From Pseudomonas sp. LP_7_YM (GTDB lineage Bacteria; Pseudomonadota; Gammaproteobacteria; Pseudomonadales; Pseudomonadaceae), in NCBI RefSeq assembly GCF_004364435.1, contig NZ_SOCT01000002.1, forward strand, positions 771,027 to 835,026: DNA of 64,000 nt, in the 5' to 3' direction. Shown one piece after another: positions 47,498-57,529 of the stretch. Below the pieces are notes generated by a model that was given only the letters and a program-made list of their open reading frames with translations, made no database searches and was not told the DNA's origin. Each line of letters opens with the position of its first letter. Position 1 is the stretch's first letter. The position numbers were made by a program, and so were the translations under genes.

Positions 47498-50248
47498 ATG
47501 GTTCAGGTTCGTAAACTGGTTTTAGCAATCGCTGCAGCCTCGGCGCTGTCATCAGGGATGGCACAGGCGCTTGGTCTCGGTGGTTTGACCGTCAAGTCGA
47601 GCCTGAACCAGCCGCTGCTCGCCGAGATCGAGCTCACGCAGGTGCAAGACCTGAACTCGGCGCAAGTCGTGCCGAGTCTGGCGAGTTCCGCCGAGTTCGC
47701 ACAGGCGGGTGTAGGGCGCACGGCCGTACTCGATGACCTGACGTTTACCCCGGTGGTCAATGCGGGCGGCAAGAGCGTTCTACGGATAACGTCCAGTAAG
47801 CCCATCCGCGATCCTTACGTGAAGTTCCTCGTTCAGGTGCTTTGGCCCAATGGTCGCGTATTGCGCGAATACAGCCTGTTGCTTGATCCGCCCAAGGTCT
47901 CGCCACAGGCCGCTGCTGCCGCAACCGCCCAATTGCCGTCGACTGCCCCCGCCGCGGCCGCCGCCCCAACTCAGGTGCCCGCTGCCGAATCTCCTCCGGC
48001 TCAGGCCCCGGTTGCCGCAGCGCCGCCAGAACCCAAGTACAACCAGTACACGACCGCCAACAACGACACGTTGTGGGAAATCGCCGAGCGCGTACGCAAT
48101 GGCGCTACGGTCCAGCAGACCATGCTGGCGATTCAGGCGCTCAACCCCGACGCGTTCATATCGAGCAACATTAACCGCTTGAAGAAAGGTCAGGTGCTGC
48201 GTCTACCCTCGCCTCAAGAGGCTGGGGCCACACCGCAGCCTCGTGCAGTGGCCGAAGTTGCCGAACAGAACCGCGCCTGGCGTGAGGGTCGTCGTCTTCC
48301 GACGGGCGCCCGTCAGGTAGATGCGACCCGCCGGGATCGTACCGAGGCGGCACCTGCGCAGATCGACGCCAAGGACAACCTCAGTCTGGTGTCGGCCAAC
48401 AAGTCGGGGGCCAAGGGTGTCGCGGGGGATGCCGACCTCAGCAACAAGCTGGCAGTGACGCAGGAGAGCCTGGACAGCACCCGGCGCGACAATGCCGAAC
48501 TGAAAAGCCGCATGAACGATCTGCAGAGTCAGCTGGACAAGCTGCAACGTCTGATCGAATTGAAGAACAACCAGTTGGCCAAGATGCAGGCCACAGGTTC
48601 TGCAGTACCTGCGCCAGTCGATGATGCTGGCAGCACGGTCAGCCCGAACAGTGTGACCAACCCGAACAACGCCGCGAACCCAGCGATGCCTGCACAGATC
48701 GTCGCGCCATCGGCAGCCCCGGATGCCGCTGGCAAACCGCCGGATGAAATCGCACCGGAGGATGCATTGCCGGTCGATGGTGCGAAGGTTACCGGCGCCA
48801 CCCCGGACCAGCCGCTGGAGGTTCAACCCGACCCGGCTGCCTCCCCTGATAACCGGAGCGCGCTGGACAAGATCCTGGCAAGCCCCACGCTGATGGGGCT
48901 GATTGGCGGCGGCGTGTTGCTGGTGCTGCTGTTGCTGGTTTTGCTGATGGTGCGTCGTCGTAATGCGAATCTCGAAGCTCAAAGACACCGAAAAATGGCC
49001 CGTGCCCTCTCGGAAGAGTCCGATTTCGCCTCTGACATGGACTTGCCTGAAAGCAGTTTCGAAGGGTTGGAGGTTCCTGCGCCTAATGTAAAGTCGGCGC
49101 CGTTGTCGGCCGTGATCATCGAACCGACTCGCGAACGGCCGGCTGATGTGCTGGTACAGGCTGAAATCCATATTGCCTATGGCCGCATCAATCAGGCCGC
49201 GGCACTGCTGGAAGAAGCTGTCAAGGAAGAGCCTCAGCGCAGTGAACTGCGCTTGAAGCTCATGGAAATCTATGCCCAGCAAGGTAACCAGGAGGCTTTC
49301 CTCGCTCAGGAGCGGCAACTGGTGGCCACGGGAAAGAACCACGCTGAAGTCGAGCAGCTCAAAACCCGTTATCCGGCCATGGCAGCTGGTGCTGCGGCTG
49401 CGGGTGTCGTGGCTGCGTCGGCTTTGGCGGCGCAAATGGATGCGAAATATGTTGAGGATCTGCTGACTGACAATTCCGAGCCTGAACCTGCAGCCGACCC
49501 TGTTGCGTCAGCACCTGACGACTTCGACACCGCTTTTGATCTGAGTCTTGATGATCTGGAGGCTGCATCGCCGGCAGAGGTGAAGGATCACGGTGCACCG
49601 GAAACTACCGCTGACCTCGATGATCTGGATCTGGACGCGCCATTCGGTGGTGCAGCTGCAGATGACCTGGATTTCGATGCCATTCTTCGCGAGCAGGAGG
49701 CCAAGACTGCGCAGCCGGACGACCTGGCGGATTTTGACCTCGACCTTTCGGAGGATCAGCCGGGCCTCAAGGCCGAAGACGATTTTCTGTTGGGATTGGA
49801 AGACGAACCGTCGCCTGTGGATCAGCGCGCAGATCTGGGTGCCAGCAAGCCTGACACTGAGGATGATCTTGAGCTGCCAGCCGATTTCGATCTGTCGCTG
49901 GCCGATGAAATCGAGACCGATCAGGCATCCGAGGCGTTTGCTTCCGAGATTGATGACGTGAATGCTGAACTTGAGCGTTTGTCACAAACCCTGGAACAGC
50001 CGCCGATTGCCAAACCCTTCGAAAACGAGCCGACCTTTACCGAAGACGACGCGCTGCTGGCAGACGATGAGCCGGAATTTGACTTCCTGTCGGGCACTGA
50101 CGAAGCCGCCACCAAGCTGGATCTGGCGCGTGCCTACATTGAGATGGGCGACGCCGATGGCGCCCGCGACATTCTCGATGAGGTTGTGACGGAAGGTGAT
50201 GACGGGCAGAAAACCGAAGCGCGGGACATGCTTTCGCGTCTGGCGTGA
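47498..50248 (+). CDS. fimV: Peptidoglycan-binding pilus/twitching protein FimV
   Basis: A 916-residue inner-membrane protein needed for type IV pilus function, polar protein placement and cyclic-AMP signalling in Pseudomonas. Signal peptide at residues 1-25, a conserved N-terminal FimV region (LGLGGLTVKSSLNQPLLAEI), a Pro/Ala linker, LysM peptidoglycan-binding domain at ~181-233, coiled-coil at ~310-360, membrane span at ~466-488, a very acidic cytoplasmic part and a C-terminal TPR-like FimV domain (DLARAYIEMGDADGARDILD). The long acidic repeats with DDLDLD motifs are normal for the family. A terminator follows directly. Confidence 0.94.
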   Translation: MVQVRKLVLAIAAASALSSGMAQALGLGGLTVKSSLNQPLLAEIELTQVQDLNSAQVVPSLASSAEFAQAGVGRTAVLDDLTFTPVVNAGGKSVLRITSSKPIRDPYVKFLVQVLWPNGRVLREYSLLLDPPKVSPQAAAAATAQLPSTAPAAAAAPTQVPAAESPPAQAPVAAAPPEPKYNQYTTANNDTLWEIAERVRNGATVQQTMLAIQALNPDAFISSNINRLKKGQVLRLPSPQEAGATPQPRAVAEVAEQNRAWREGRRLPTGARQVDATRRDRTEAAPAQIDAKDNLSLVSANKSGAKGVAGDADLSNKLAVTQESLDSTRRDNAELKSRMNDLQSQLDKLQRLIELKNNQLAKMQATGSAVPAPVDDAGSTVSPNSVTNPNNAANPAMPAQIVAPSAAPDAAGKPPDEIAPEDALPVDGAKVTGATPDQPLEVQPDPAASPDNRSALDKILASPTLMGLIGGGVLLVLLLLVLLMVRRRNANLEAQRHRKMARALSEESDFASDMDLPESSFEGLEVPAPNVKSAPLSAVIIEPTRERPADVLVQAEIHIAYGRINQAAALLEEAVKEEPQRSELRLKLMEIYAQQGNQEAFLAQERQLVATGKNHAEVEQLKTRYPAMAAGAAAAGVVAASALAAQMDAKYVEDLLTDNSEPEPAADPVASAPDDFDTAFDLSLDDLEAASPAEVKDHGAPETTADLDDLDLDAPFGGAAADDLDFDAILREQEAKTAQPDDLADFDLDLSEDQPGLKAEDDFLLGLEDEPSPVDQRADLGASKPDTEDDLELPADFDLSLADEIETDQASEAFASEIDDVNAELERLSQTLEQPPIAKPFENEPTFTEDDALLADDEPEFDFLSGTDEAATKLDLARAYIEMGDADGARDILDEVVTEGDDGQKTEARDMLSRLA

Positions 50249-50269
50249 ACCGCTTCTATGCTTGATTGG

Positions 50270-50294
50270 AACGACCGCTTCGGCGGTCGTTTTC
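50270..50294 (+). terminator. fimV terminator
   Basis: Perfect eight-base stem ACGACCGC / GCGGTCGT with a TTCG tetraloop followed by a short T-run, 22 bases after the fimV stop. Confidence 0.8.
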
Positions 50295-50428
50295 GTTTCT
50301 GGCCATTTAGCCGCCAGGCATGCCCGCCGCGGCCCCTTAATGATCTGTGCCCTTGTCGACCCGGACCGCCACAGGGGCCTGCCGGAACGGCGTCGGGCTT
50401 TGGCAATGGCGTCTTTTTTCGCCATCCG

Positions 50429-50434
50429 TATAAT
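50429..50434 (+). promoter_or_regulatory. -10 element (TATAAT) for truA
   Basis: A perfect TATAAT at 50429-50434 between the fimV terminator and truA. The -35 is not obvious. Transcription would start near 50441, favouring a truA start at 50470 or 50512. Confidence 0.5.
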
Positions 50435-50469
50435 GGCCGCCCTTGCGTACATCCACAGGCTTTAAGCAC

Positions 50470-51336
50470 TTGGCAATCAAAGACAACGAGGCAGAAACTG
50501 CAGCAGCGGAAATGGCCGTCGAGGGCTTTTCCAGAATCGCCCTGGGTGTGGAATACAAGGGTTCCCGATACAGCGGATGGCAGCGCCAGTCTACCGGCGT
50601 GCTGACCGTTCAGGAAACGCTGGAAAATGCCTTGTCCAAAGTCGCCGACTCGCCGGTCTCGCTGATGTGCGCAGGACGTACTGACGCCGGTGTGCATGCC
50701 TGTGGCCAGGTCGTGCATTTCGACACTCAGGCACAGAGAACCATGAAGGCCTGGACCATGGGCGCCAACATCAATCTGCCCCATGACATCAGCGTGACCT
50801 GGGCCAGGGTCATGCCTGGACATTTTCACGCACGATTCAAGGCCATTGCCCGTCGTTACCGCTATGTGATCTACAACGACCAGATTCGTCCGGCGCATCT
50901 GGGGCAGGAGATTACCTGGAATCATCGGCCTCTGGATGTCGAGCGCATGGCGCTGGCAGCGGAGTATCTGGTGGGGACTCACGATTTCAGTGCGTTTCGT
51001 GCCGGTCAATGTCAGGCCAAATCACCCATCAAGCAGATCCATCACCTGCGGGTCACCCAGCACGGCAAGATGATCGTCATCGACGTTCGCGCAAACGCCT
51101 TCCTGCACCACATGGTGCGTAATATTGCCGGTGTCCTGATGACCATCGGGGCAGGGGAGCGACCCGTGGAATGGGCCGGTGAAGTGCTGGAAAGCCGGGT
51201 GCGACGCACAGGTGGCGTGACTGCTCATCCGTTTGGCCTGTACCTGGTGCAGGTCGAATACCGGGACGAGTTCCCATTACCTGAGCGTTATATAGGCCCG
51301 CACTTTCTCACAGGCTTCACGGAACTTGGCGGCTGA
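50470..51336 (+). CDS. truA: tRNA pseudouridine38-40 synthase TruA
   Basis: A pseudouridine synthase acting on positions 38-40 of many tRNAs. Conserved: LGVEYKGSRYSGWQRQ early, then the catalytic Asp in CAGRTDAGVHACGQVVHFD. The start is uncertain. TTG at 50470 gives 288 residues, with a plausible N-terminus AIKDNEAETAAAEMAVEG. ATG at 50512 (MAVEGFSRIALG) is an equally good second choice and closer to the core. Both lie after the TATAAT at 50429. trpF follows after 59 bases. Confidence 0.88.
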   Translation: MAIKDNEAETAAAEMAVEGFSRIALGVEYKGSRYSGWQRQSTGVLTVQETLENALSKVADSPVSLMCAGRTDAGVHACGQVVHFDTQAQRTMKAWTMGANINLPHDISVTWARVMPGHFHARFKAIARRYRYVIYNDQIRPAHLGQEITWNHRPLDVERMALAAEYLVGTHDFSAFRAGQCQAKSPIKQIHHLRVTQHGKMIVIDVRANAFLHHMVRNIAGVLMTIGAGERPVEWAGEVLESRVRRTGGVTAHPFGLYLVQVEYRDEFPLPERYIGPHFLTGFTELGG

Positions 51337-51395
51337 CGCCCGGAACAGCATTTGCTACCATCCGTGACTTTCGCCGGGCTTGAGGTATTCATTAC

Positions 51396-52016
51396 ATGTC
51401 AGCCGTTCGCAGCAAGATCTGCGGGATTACCTGCATAGAAGATGCGCTGGCCGCTGTAGATGCGGGAGCCGACGCCATCGGCTTCGTGTTCTACCCCAAG
51501 AGCCCGCGAGCAGTCACCATCGGACAGGTACAGGCGATCATTGCCCAGCTTCCGCCGTTCGTGAGCACTGTCGGCCTGTTCGTTAATCCTGAGCGTGAAG
51601 CGTTGAAATCCCTGCTCGACGCCGTGCCGCTGGACCTGATCCAGTTTCATGGAGATGAAACCCCCGAACAGTGTGAGGGCTACAATCGTCCCTGGATCAA
51701 AGCCCTGCGCGTACAGGTCGGGGATGACATTGCCGCCAATTGTGCCGCGTACGACAAAGCCTGCGGCATCCTGCTCGACACCTACGTGGCGGGAGTACCG
51801 GGCGGTACGGGGGAAACTTTCGATTGGGCCTTGATTCCAAAACAGCTGAGCAAGCCTATCGTGCTGGCGGGCGGGCTCACTTCGGCCAATGTGTCTCAGG
51901 CCATCGCCCAGGTCCGACCTTACGCGGTGGATGTCAGCGGTGGGGTCGAGAAGTCCAGAGGCGTCAAGGATCACGACAAGATTCGGGCTTTCATGAGTGC
52001 GGTGCACGGAGCCTGA
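51396..52016 (+). CDS. trpF: Phosphoribosylanthranilate isomerase
   Basis: A 206-residue TIM-barrel enzyme of tryptophan synthesis. [20 protein letters not shown] (catalytic Cys), [23 protein letters not shown] and [19 protein letters not shown] are family features. trpB and trpA are not adjacent, as is normal in Pseudomonas. accD follows after about 290 bases in which no gene was found. Confidence 0.95.
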   Translation: MSAVRSKICGITCIEDALAAVDAGADAIGFVFYPKSPRAVTIGQVQAIIAQLPPFVSTVGLFVNPEREALKSLLDAVPLDLIQFHGDETPEQCEGYNRPWIKALRVQVGDDIAANCAAYDKACGILLDTYVAGVPGGTGETFDWALIPKQLSKPIVLAGGLTSANVSQAIAQVRPYAVDVSGGVEKSRGVKDHDKIRAFMSAVHGA

Positions 52017-52309
52017 GGAGAATTTCCGACGGAGTTGCTGTCGATGTGACGGCAGACGGGCGGTTGCCGTCCACTAGCCTGCGGCTGCGGTGAGTTACTG
52101 TGGTCGCCAAAATTGATCAGGCGAAGACGTTATACGTCTCGCTGCAAAGAAGTTGAGGGCAATGCCGTGCAATTGTCAGGGCAGCAGGTCAGGCGCCAGC
52201 GCCGATCGTTGCAGGCAATTGGCGATATTGCACATGAATTTAGTTTAAGGGCATGCGCGTGGCATCGATCGCCATCGCGCTCTGGCCACCGGTACTGGAG
52301 AAAGAAAGC

Positions 52310-53230
52310 ATGAGCAACTGGTTGGTAGACAAACTGATCCCTTCGATCATGCGTTCCGAGGTCAAAAAAAGCTCGGTACCTGAAGGCCTCTGGCACAAGT
52401 GCCCTTCCTGTGAGGCGGTGCTTTACCGGCCGGAGCTGGAAAAGACCCTGGACGTCTGTCCGAAGTGCAATCATCACATGCGTATCGACGCCCGCGCCCG
52501 TCTGAACATCTTCCTCGATGTCGATGGTCGTCAGGATATCGGCGCCGATCTGGAGCCGGTCGACCGTCTGAAATTCCGCGACAGCAAGAAATACAAGGAT
52601 CGCCTGATCGCTGCCCAGAAGCAGACGGGCGAGAAAGATGCATTGATCTCCATGAGCGGTACGCTGCTGGGCATGCCAGTGGTATGCAGCGCATTCGAGT
52701 TCTCGTTCATGGGCGGTTCCATGGGCGCCATTGTCGGCGAGCGCTTCGTTCAGGCTGCCAATTATGCGCTGGAAAACCGCTGCCCCATGATCTGTTTCGC
52801 TGCTTCCGGGGGCGCGCGCATGCAGGAGGCGCTGATCTCCCTGATGCAAATGGCCAAGACTTCGGCTGTGCTGGCCCGCCTGCGCGAAGAAGGCCTGCCG
52901 TTTATTTCCGTCTTGACTGACCCGGTGTACGGCGGCGTTTCGGCAAGTCTGGCCATGCTGGGCGACGTGATCGTAGCCGAGCCAAAAGCCTTGATCGGTT
53001 TCGCCGGTCCGCGCGTAATCGAGCAGACCGTACGTGAAAAACTGCCGGAAGGTTTCCAGCGCAGCGAGTTTCTGCTGGATCACGGAGCCATCGACATGAT
53101 CGTTCATCGTCAAGAGTTGCGTCAGCGCCTGGGCAATTTGTTGGCGCAGATGATGGGCCTTCCGACGCCTGAATTCGTTGCTCCGAAAATCGAGCCTATC
53201 GTGGTTCCTCCCGCTCCGGCCAACCTATGA
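52310..53230 (+). CDS. accD: Acetyl-CoA carboxylase carboxyltransferase beta subunit
   Basis: A 306-residue subunit that, with AccA, transfers carboxyl to acetyl-CoA. The N-terminal zinc ribbon is shown by [15 protein letters not shown] and CPKCNHH (residues ~26-50). The crotonase-like core includes [20 protein letters not shown] and [20 protein letters not shown]. Start ATG 52310 follows GGAGAAAG. The stop overlaps the folC ATG by four bases. Confidence 0.96.
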   Translation: MSNWLVDKLIPSIMRSEVKKSSVPEGLWHKCPSCEAVLYRPELEKTLDVCPKCNHHMRIDARARLNIFLDVDGRQDIGADLEPVDRLKFRDSKKYKDRLIAAQKQTGEKDALISMSGTLLGMPVVCSAFEFSFMGGSMGAIVGERFVQAANYALENRCPMICFAASGGARMQEALISLMQMAKTSAVLARLREEGLPFISVLTDPVYGGVSASLAMLGDVIVAEPKALIGFAGPRVIEQTVREKLPEGFQRSEFLLDHGAIDMIVHRQELRQRLGNLLAQMMGLPTPEFVAPKIEPIVVPPAPANL

Positions 53231-54513
53231 CCGCACGCTCTCTGAGCGAGTGGCTCGGCTACCTGGAGCAGTTGCACCCTTCGGCCATCGACATGGGGCT
53301 GGAGCGCTCCCGACAGGTAGCACTGCAGATGGGGCTGAGAAGGCCTGCGCCTCGTGTCATTACCGTCACCGGCACCAACGGCAAAGGTTCGACCTGCACC
53401 TTCGTGGCGTCTTTGCTCAAGGGGCAAGGCCTCAAGGTCGGCGTCTACAGTTCGCCACATCTGGTTCGCTATAACGAGCGGGTCCAGGTGCAGGGCGTCG
53501 AGGCCACCGATCAGCAGCTGTGCGAGGCGTTCGCCATTGTCGAACGGGCGCGTGGCGACATTTCCCTGACTTACTTTGAAGTGGGCACCCTTGCTGCGTT
53601 CTGGCTGTTCGAGCAGGCAGCGCTGGACGCAGTGGTGCTTGAAGTCGGCTTGGGCGGACGTCTGGATGCGGTGAATCTGATCGATACCGACATGGCGCTG
53701 GTCACCAGTATTGGCGTTGACCACCCGGAATGGCTGGGGAATAGCCGCGAGTCGGTGGCGCTGGAAAAGGCCGGGATTTTCCGCGAAGGTCGCCCTGCAG
53801 TATGCGGCGATATCGATCCGCCAATACCATTGCTGGATCAGGCACAGGCGTTGAACTGTCCTCTGTCGATTCGCGGCGCTGACTTCGATCTGACCATTGG
53901 TGCGACAAGCTGGAACTGGTTCGGCACCGACGCCAGGGGCGAACGGGTGGAGTTGCTCGACCTGCCCTTGCTGGATCTGCCGATGCAGAATGCAGCGCTG
54001 GCGCTCCAGGCCTATCTGTTGCTGGATCTGCCTTGGCAGGATGTGCCGTTGCGTCAGGCATTGCTCGGTACGCGAGTGCCCGGGCGGCTGGATCGACGGT
54101 TCTTCGAATGGCAGGGCAAGTCGTTGCACATCCTCCTGGATGTGGGTCATAACCCTCATGCGGCGTCGTTTCTGGCTCAGCGGCTGCATCAGCGTCCGGT
54201 CAGCGGTAAACGACTGGCGGTGTTCGGTCTGCTCAATGACAAGGATCTGGATGGCGTGCTGGCCGAGCTGCACGATTGCTTTTGCAGGTGGGCGGTTGCG
54301 CCGTTACCAACGCCGCGCAGTCGTTCCGGGCAAGATATTGCACAGGCCCTACAGAACCTTGGCGCCGTTGTGACGTCCTACGGCAGTGTCGTGTTGGCGC
54401 TTGAAGCTCAATGCGCTCAAGCAACAGCCGACGACGAAATCGTTCTGTTCGGGTCTTTTTATTGCGTAGCCGAGGCCCTGGAATGGCTTGCTGGCGCGTC
54501 ACGGAGGAAGTGA
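53227..54513 (+). CDS. folC: Dihydrofolate/folylpolyglutamate synthase FolC
   Basis: A 428-residue Mur-ligase-like enzyme. P-loop in [18 protein letters not shown] near residue 42; [16 protein letters not shown]; and [14 protein letters not shown] with the metal-binding residues near residue 140. It joins glutamates to folate. It overlaps accD by four bases and the dedD gene follows by three bases. Confidence 0.95.
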   Translation: MTARSLSEWLGYLEQLHPSAIDMGLERSRQVALQMGLRRPAPRVITVTGTNGKGSTCTFVASLLKGQGLKVGVYSSPHLVRYNERVQVQGVEATDQQLCEAFAIVERARGDISLTYFEVGTLAAFWLFEQAALDAVVLEVGLGGRLDAVNLIDTDMALVTSIGVDHPEWLGNSRESVALEKAGIFREGRPAVCGDIDPPIPLLDQAQALNCPLSIRGADFDLTIGATSWNWFGTDARGERVELLDLPLLDLPMQNAALALQAYLLLDLPWQDVPLRQALLGTRVPGRLDRRFFEWQGKSLHILLDVGHNPHAASFLAQRLHQRPVSGKRLAVFGLLNDKDLDGVLAELHDCFCRWAVAPLPTPRSRSGQDIAQALQNLGAVVTSYGSVVLALEAQCAQATADDEIVLFGSFYCVAEALEWLAGASRRK

Positions 54514-54516
54514 CAC

Positions 54517-55221
54517 ATGGCTTTGCTGGATAAGGCGTACAAGCAGCGAATGGTCGGTGCTCTGGTATTGATCGCCATTGCGGTGATCTTTCTGCCGATG
54601 CTGTTCTCACGTCAGGACGAAGCACGTCGTGTACAGGTGGACGCCCCCGCAGTTCCCAAGGCGCCCGCTGCCTCACAGATCAAAGTCGACCCTGTGGCCG
54701 TTCCTGAGCAGCAACCCCTGCCGCAAGAGCCGATTCCTTCCGACGAAGAACTGGCGCAGCCCGCTCCACCGGTCAACCAGCACCTGCCGTCGATGCCGAT
54801 CGCGCCCGCACCTGCCAAGTCCGTGGCCTCAGCGCCGCAGGCCAAGACAGTCCCGGCTTCGGGCAAGCCAGCAGTCACGCCGTCTGCCCCCGCGCAGGCT
54901 CCGGCAAAACCAGCAGCCACGCCGGCCCCCGTTGCGCCCGCACCCCTGGCGACCGATACCAACCGGGTCGACGCCAATGGCCTGTCGATCTCCTGGGCAG
55001 TACAACTGGCCAGCCTGTCCAACCGCGCCAACGCTGACGCGTTGCAGAAAACCCTGCGCACTCAGGGTTACAACGCCTATATCCGCACTTCGGACAACGT
55101 GAATCGGGTATTTGTTGGCCCGCTGATCGAGCGCGCCGAAGCCGATCGTTTGCGCGACCAGCTCGACAAACAGCAAAAGCTCAAGGGCATCGTCGTGCGC
55201 TTTGTGCCGGAGCGTAAGTAG
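54517..55221 (+). CDS. SPOR-domain protein (DedD-like)
   Basis: A 234-residue inner-membrane protein. One membrane span at residues ~10-28 (VGALVLIAIAVIFLPMLF), a Pro/Ala-rich linker, and a C-terminal SPOR domain at ~151-232 (SWAVQLASLSNRANADALQK) that binds denuded glycan strands at the division site. It lies between folC and cvpA as in other pseudomonads, and is the divisome protein known as DedD in E. coli. Identity by architecture and context. Confidence 0.9.
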   Translation: MALLDKAYKQRMVGALVLIAIAVIFLPMLFSRQDEARRVQVDAPAVPKAPAASQIKVDPVAVPEQQPLPQEPIPSDEELAQPAPPVNQHLPSMPIAPAPAKSVASAPQAKTVPASGKPAVTPSAPAQAPAKPAATPAPVAPAPLATDTNRVDANGLSISWAVQLASLSNRANADALQKTLRTQGYNAYIRTSDNVNRVFVGPLIERAEADRLRDQLDKQQKLKGIVVRFVPERK

Positions 55222-55243
55222 AAGCCGGCGTTGTCGCCAAATC

Positions 55244-55269
55244 CTGTGGGCGCGATTGCGCTCCCACAG
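55244..55269. repeat. REP-type hairpin between the DedD-like gene and cvpA
   Basis: CTGTGGGCGCG and CGCTCCCACAG pair with one mismatch, 22 bases after the DedD-like stop. It matches the other REP elements in this window. Confidence 0.6.
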
Positions 55270-55342
55270 AGGCTTATTCGACATAAGCCTGCCCCCAAAT
55301 CCAGGCATTCGCCTTAATTGCCCTCGCTCGCACAATCCGCGC

Positions 55343-55371
55343 TTACCGCCGGGCCAGCGCTCTGCTAAAAT
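55343..55371 (+). promoter_or_regulatory. Probable cvpA-purF promoter (TTACCG-17-TAAAAT)
   Basis: TTACCG at 55343-55348 and TAAAAT at 55366-55371 have 17-base spacing. The cvpA GTG is 31 bases downstream. A PurR-type operator was not recognised. Confidence 0.5.
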
Positions 55372-55401
55372 GCGCCGCCTTAACAGTCTGTAGGCTGCAA
55401 C

Positions 55402-55989
55402 GTGTCATTTACTCCGGTTGACTGGGCGATCATTGCGATTGTCGCCATCTCCGCTTTGATCAGTCTCAAGCGCGGCTTCGTCAAGGAAGCGCTGTCCTTG
55501 CTGACGTGGATCATCGCAGGTGCTGTTGCCTGGATGTTTGGCGGTTCGCTGGCCCAGTATCTGGTCAACTACATCGAGACACCTTCGGCACGCGTGATTG
55601 CGGGCTGCACCATTCTTTTCGTCGCCACTCTCCTGGTCGGCGCCATGGTCAACTTTCTTATCGGAGAACTGATACGCGTCACCGGGCTGTCCGGTACGGA
55701 TCGTTTTCTGGGCATGGTCTTCGGCGCTGCACGTGGCGGCCTTCTGGTTGTGGTAGCGGTGGGGCTGCTGAGCCTGGGCCCGGTACAACAGGATCAATGG
55801 TGGCAGCAGTCCCGATTGCTGCCGCAGTTCGTAATGGTCGCTGACTGGTCGAAGAACCTGATTCTCGGGATGTCCAGCAAGTGGCTCGCCAGCGGGATCA
55901 GCGTACCTGTTGATATCCCGTTCAAGGATCATCTCCTGCCGTCGTTGACGCCGCAGGATGTGGTCGGTAAATCCAGTTCCACTAAGTAG
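55402..55989 (+). CDS. cvpA: CvpA-family membrane protein
   Basis: A 195-residue inner-membrane protein with four hydrophobic segments, starting with GTG at 55402. Text such as LISLKRGFVKEALSLLTWI and RFLGMVFGAARGGLLVVVAV matches the family. In E. coli it lies upstream of purF and is required for colicin V production and bile-salt tolerance. Here purF follows after 12 bases, giving the conserved cvpA-purF unit. Confidence 0.93.
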   Translation: MSFTPVDWAIIAIVAISALISLKRGFVKEALSLLTWIIAGAVAWMFGGSLAQYLVNYIETPSARVIAGCTILFVATLLVGAMVNFLIGELIRVTGLSGTDRFLGMVFGAARGGLLVVVAVGLLSLGPVQQDQWWQQSRLLPQFVMVADWSKNLILGMSSKWLASGISVPVDIPFKDHLLPSLTPQDVVGKSSSTK

Positions 55990-56001
55990 GGGTTGTGTCG
56001 C

Positions 56002-57510
56002 ATGTGTGGCATCGTCGGTATCGTCGGCAAGTCGAACGTCAATCAGGCGCTGTATGACGCGCTTACCGTCCTCCAGCACCGCGGCCAGGACGCTGCCGGT
56101 ATCGTAACCAGCCATGACGGCCGTCTCTTCCTGCGCAAGGACAACGGTCTGGTGCGTGATGTGTTCCATCAGCGCCATATGCAGCGTCTGGTTGGGCACA
56201 TGGGCATCGGTCACGTGCGTTATCCAACAGCGGGTAGTTCAACTTCGGCCGAGGCCCAGCCGTTCTACGTCAACTCGCCATACGGCATCACGCTGGCGCA
56301 CAACGGCAACCTGACCAACGTCGAGCAACTGGCCAAGGAGATCTACGAATCTGATTTGCGCCACGTCAACACCAATTCCGACTCGGAAGTATTGCTCAAT
56401 GTCTTCGCCCACGAACTGGCGGTGCGCGGCAAGCTGCAGCCAACCGAAGAAGACATCTTCGCCGCTGTAGCCGACGTGCATAACCGTTGCCGTGGTGGTT
56501 ACGCGGTAGTAGCGATGATCACCGGTTACGGCATCGTCGGTTTCCGTGACCCGGATGCGATTCGTCCGATCGTCTTCGGCCAGCGTCATACCGACGAAGG
56601 CGTCGAGTACATGATTGCCTCCGAAAGCGTATCGCTGGACGTGCTGGGTTTTACCTTGATTCGCGACCTTGCGCCTGGCGAAGCGGTGTACATCACCGAA
56701 GACGGCAAGCTGCATACCCGCCAGTGCGCGGCTAACCCGAAATACGCCCCGTGCATCTTCGAACACGTCTACCTGGCGCGCCCGGACTCCATCATCGACG
56801 GCATCTCGGTGTACAAGGCGCGCCTTCGCATGGGCGAGAAGCTGGCCGACAAGATCCTGCGCGAGCGTCCTGATCACGACATCGACGTGGTCATTCCAAT
56901 CCCGGATACCAGCCGCACCGCAGCGCTTGAACTGGCCAATCACCTGGGCGTCAAGTTCCGCGAAGGCTTCGTCAAGAACCGTTATATCGGCCGGACTTTC
57001 ATCATGCCTGGGCAGGCTGCGCGGAAAAAATCCGTGCGTCAGAAGCTCAACGCCATCGAGCTTGAGTTCCGTGGCAAGAACGTGATGCTGGTCGACGACT
57101 CCATTGTGCGTGGAACCACCTGCAAGCAGATCATCCAGATGGCCCGCGAAGCCGGCGCCAAGAACGTGTATTTCTGTTCCGCAGCCCCGGCCGTGCGCTT
57201 CCCTAACGTCTACGGCATTGACATGCCGAGTGCTCACGAACTGATCGCTCACAACCGCTCCACTCAGGACGTGGCCGACCTCATCGGTGCCGACTGGCTG
57301 GTCTATCAGGATCTGAGCGATCTGATCGAAGCGGTCAGCGGTAGCAAAAAGATCAAGATCGACAACTTCGATTGCTCGGTTTTCGACGGCAAGTACGTGA
57401 CCGGCGACATCGACGAGCATTACCTGAACAAGATCGAGCAGGCACGCAATGACGCTTCCAAGGTCAAGACTCAGGCAGTCAGTGCGATCATCGATCTGTA
57501 CAACAACTAA
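56002..57510 (+). CDS. purF: Amidophosphoribosyltransferase PurF
   Basis: A 502-residue first enzyme of purine synthesis. The mature N-terminus is Cys after Met removal (MCGIVGIVG). N-terminal glutaminase domain up to ~230, then a phosphoribosyltransferase domain with [13 protein letters not shown] (residues ~361-373) as the PRPP loop. No propeptide. The ATG at 56002 is chosen because the Cys must be residue 2. metZ follows after 19 bases. Confidence 0.96.
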   Translation: MCGIVGIVGKSNVNQALYDALTVLQHRGQDAAGIVTSHDGRLFLRKDNGLVRDVFHQRHMQRLVGHMGIGHVRYPTAGSSTSAEAQPFYVNSPYGITLAHNGNLTNVEQLAKEIYESDLRHVNTNSDSEVLLNVFAHELAVRGKLQPTEEDIFAAVADVHNRCRGGYAVVAMITGYGIVGFRDPDAIRPIVFGQRHTDEGVEYMIASESVSLDVLGFTLIRDLAPGEAVYITEDGKLHTRQCAANPKYAPCIFEHVYLARPDSIIDGISVYKARLRMGEKLADKILRERPDHDIDVVIPIPDTSRTAALELANHLGVKFREGFVKNRYIGRTFIMPGQAARKKSVRQKLNAIELEFRGKNVMLVDDSIVRGTTCKQIIQMAREAGAKNVYFCSAAPAVRFPNVYGIDMPSAHELIAHNRSTQDVADLIGADWLVYQDLSDLIEAVSGSKKIKIDNFDCSVFDGKYVTGDIDEHYLNKIEQARNDASKVKTQAVSAIIDLYNN

Positions 57511-57529
57511 TTCAGAAGGAGTAGGCGGC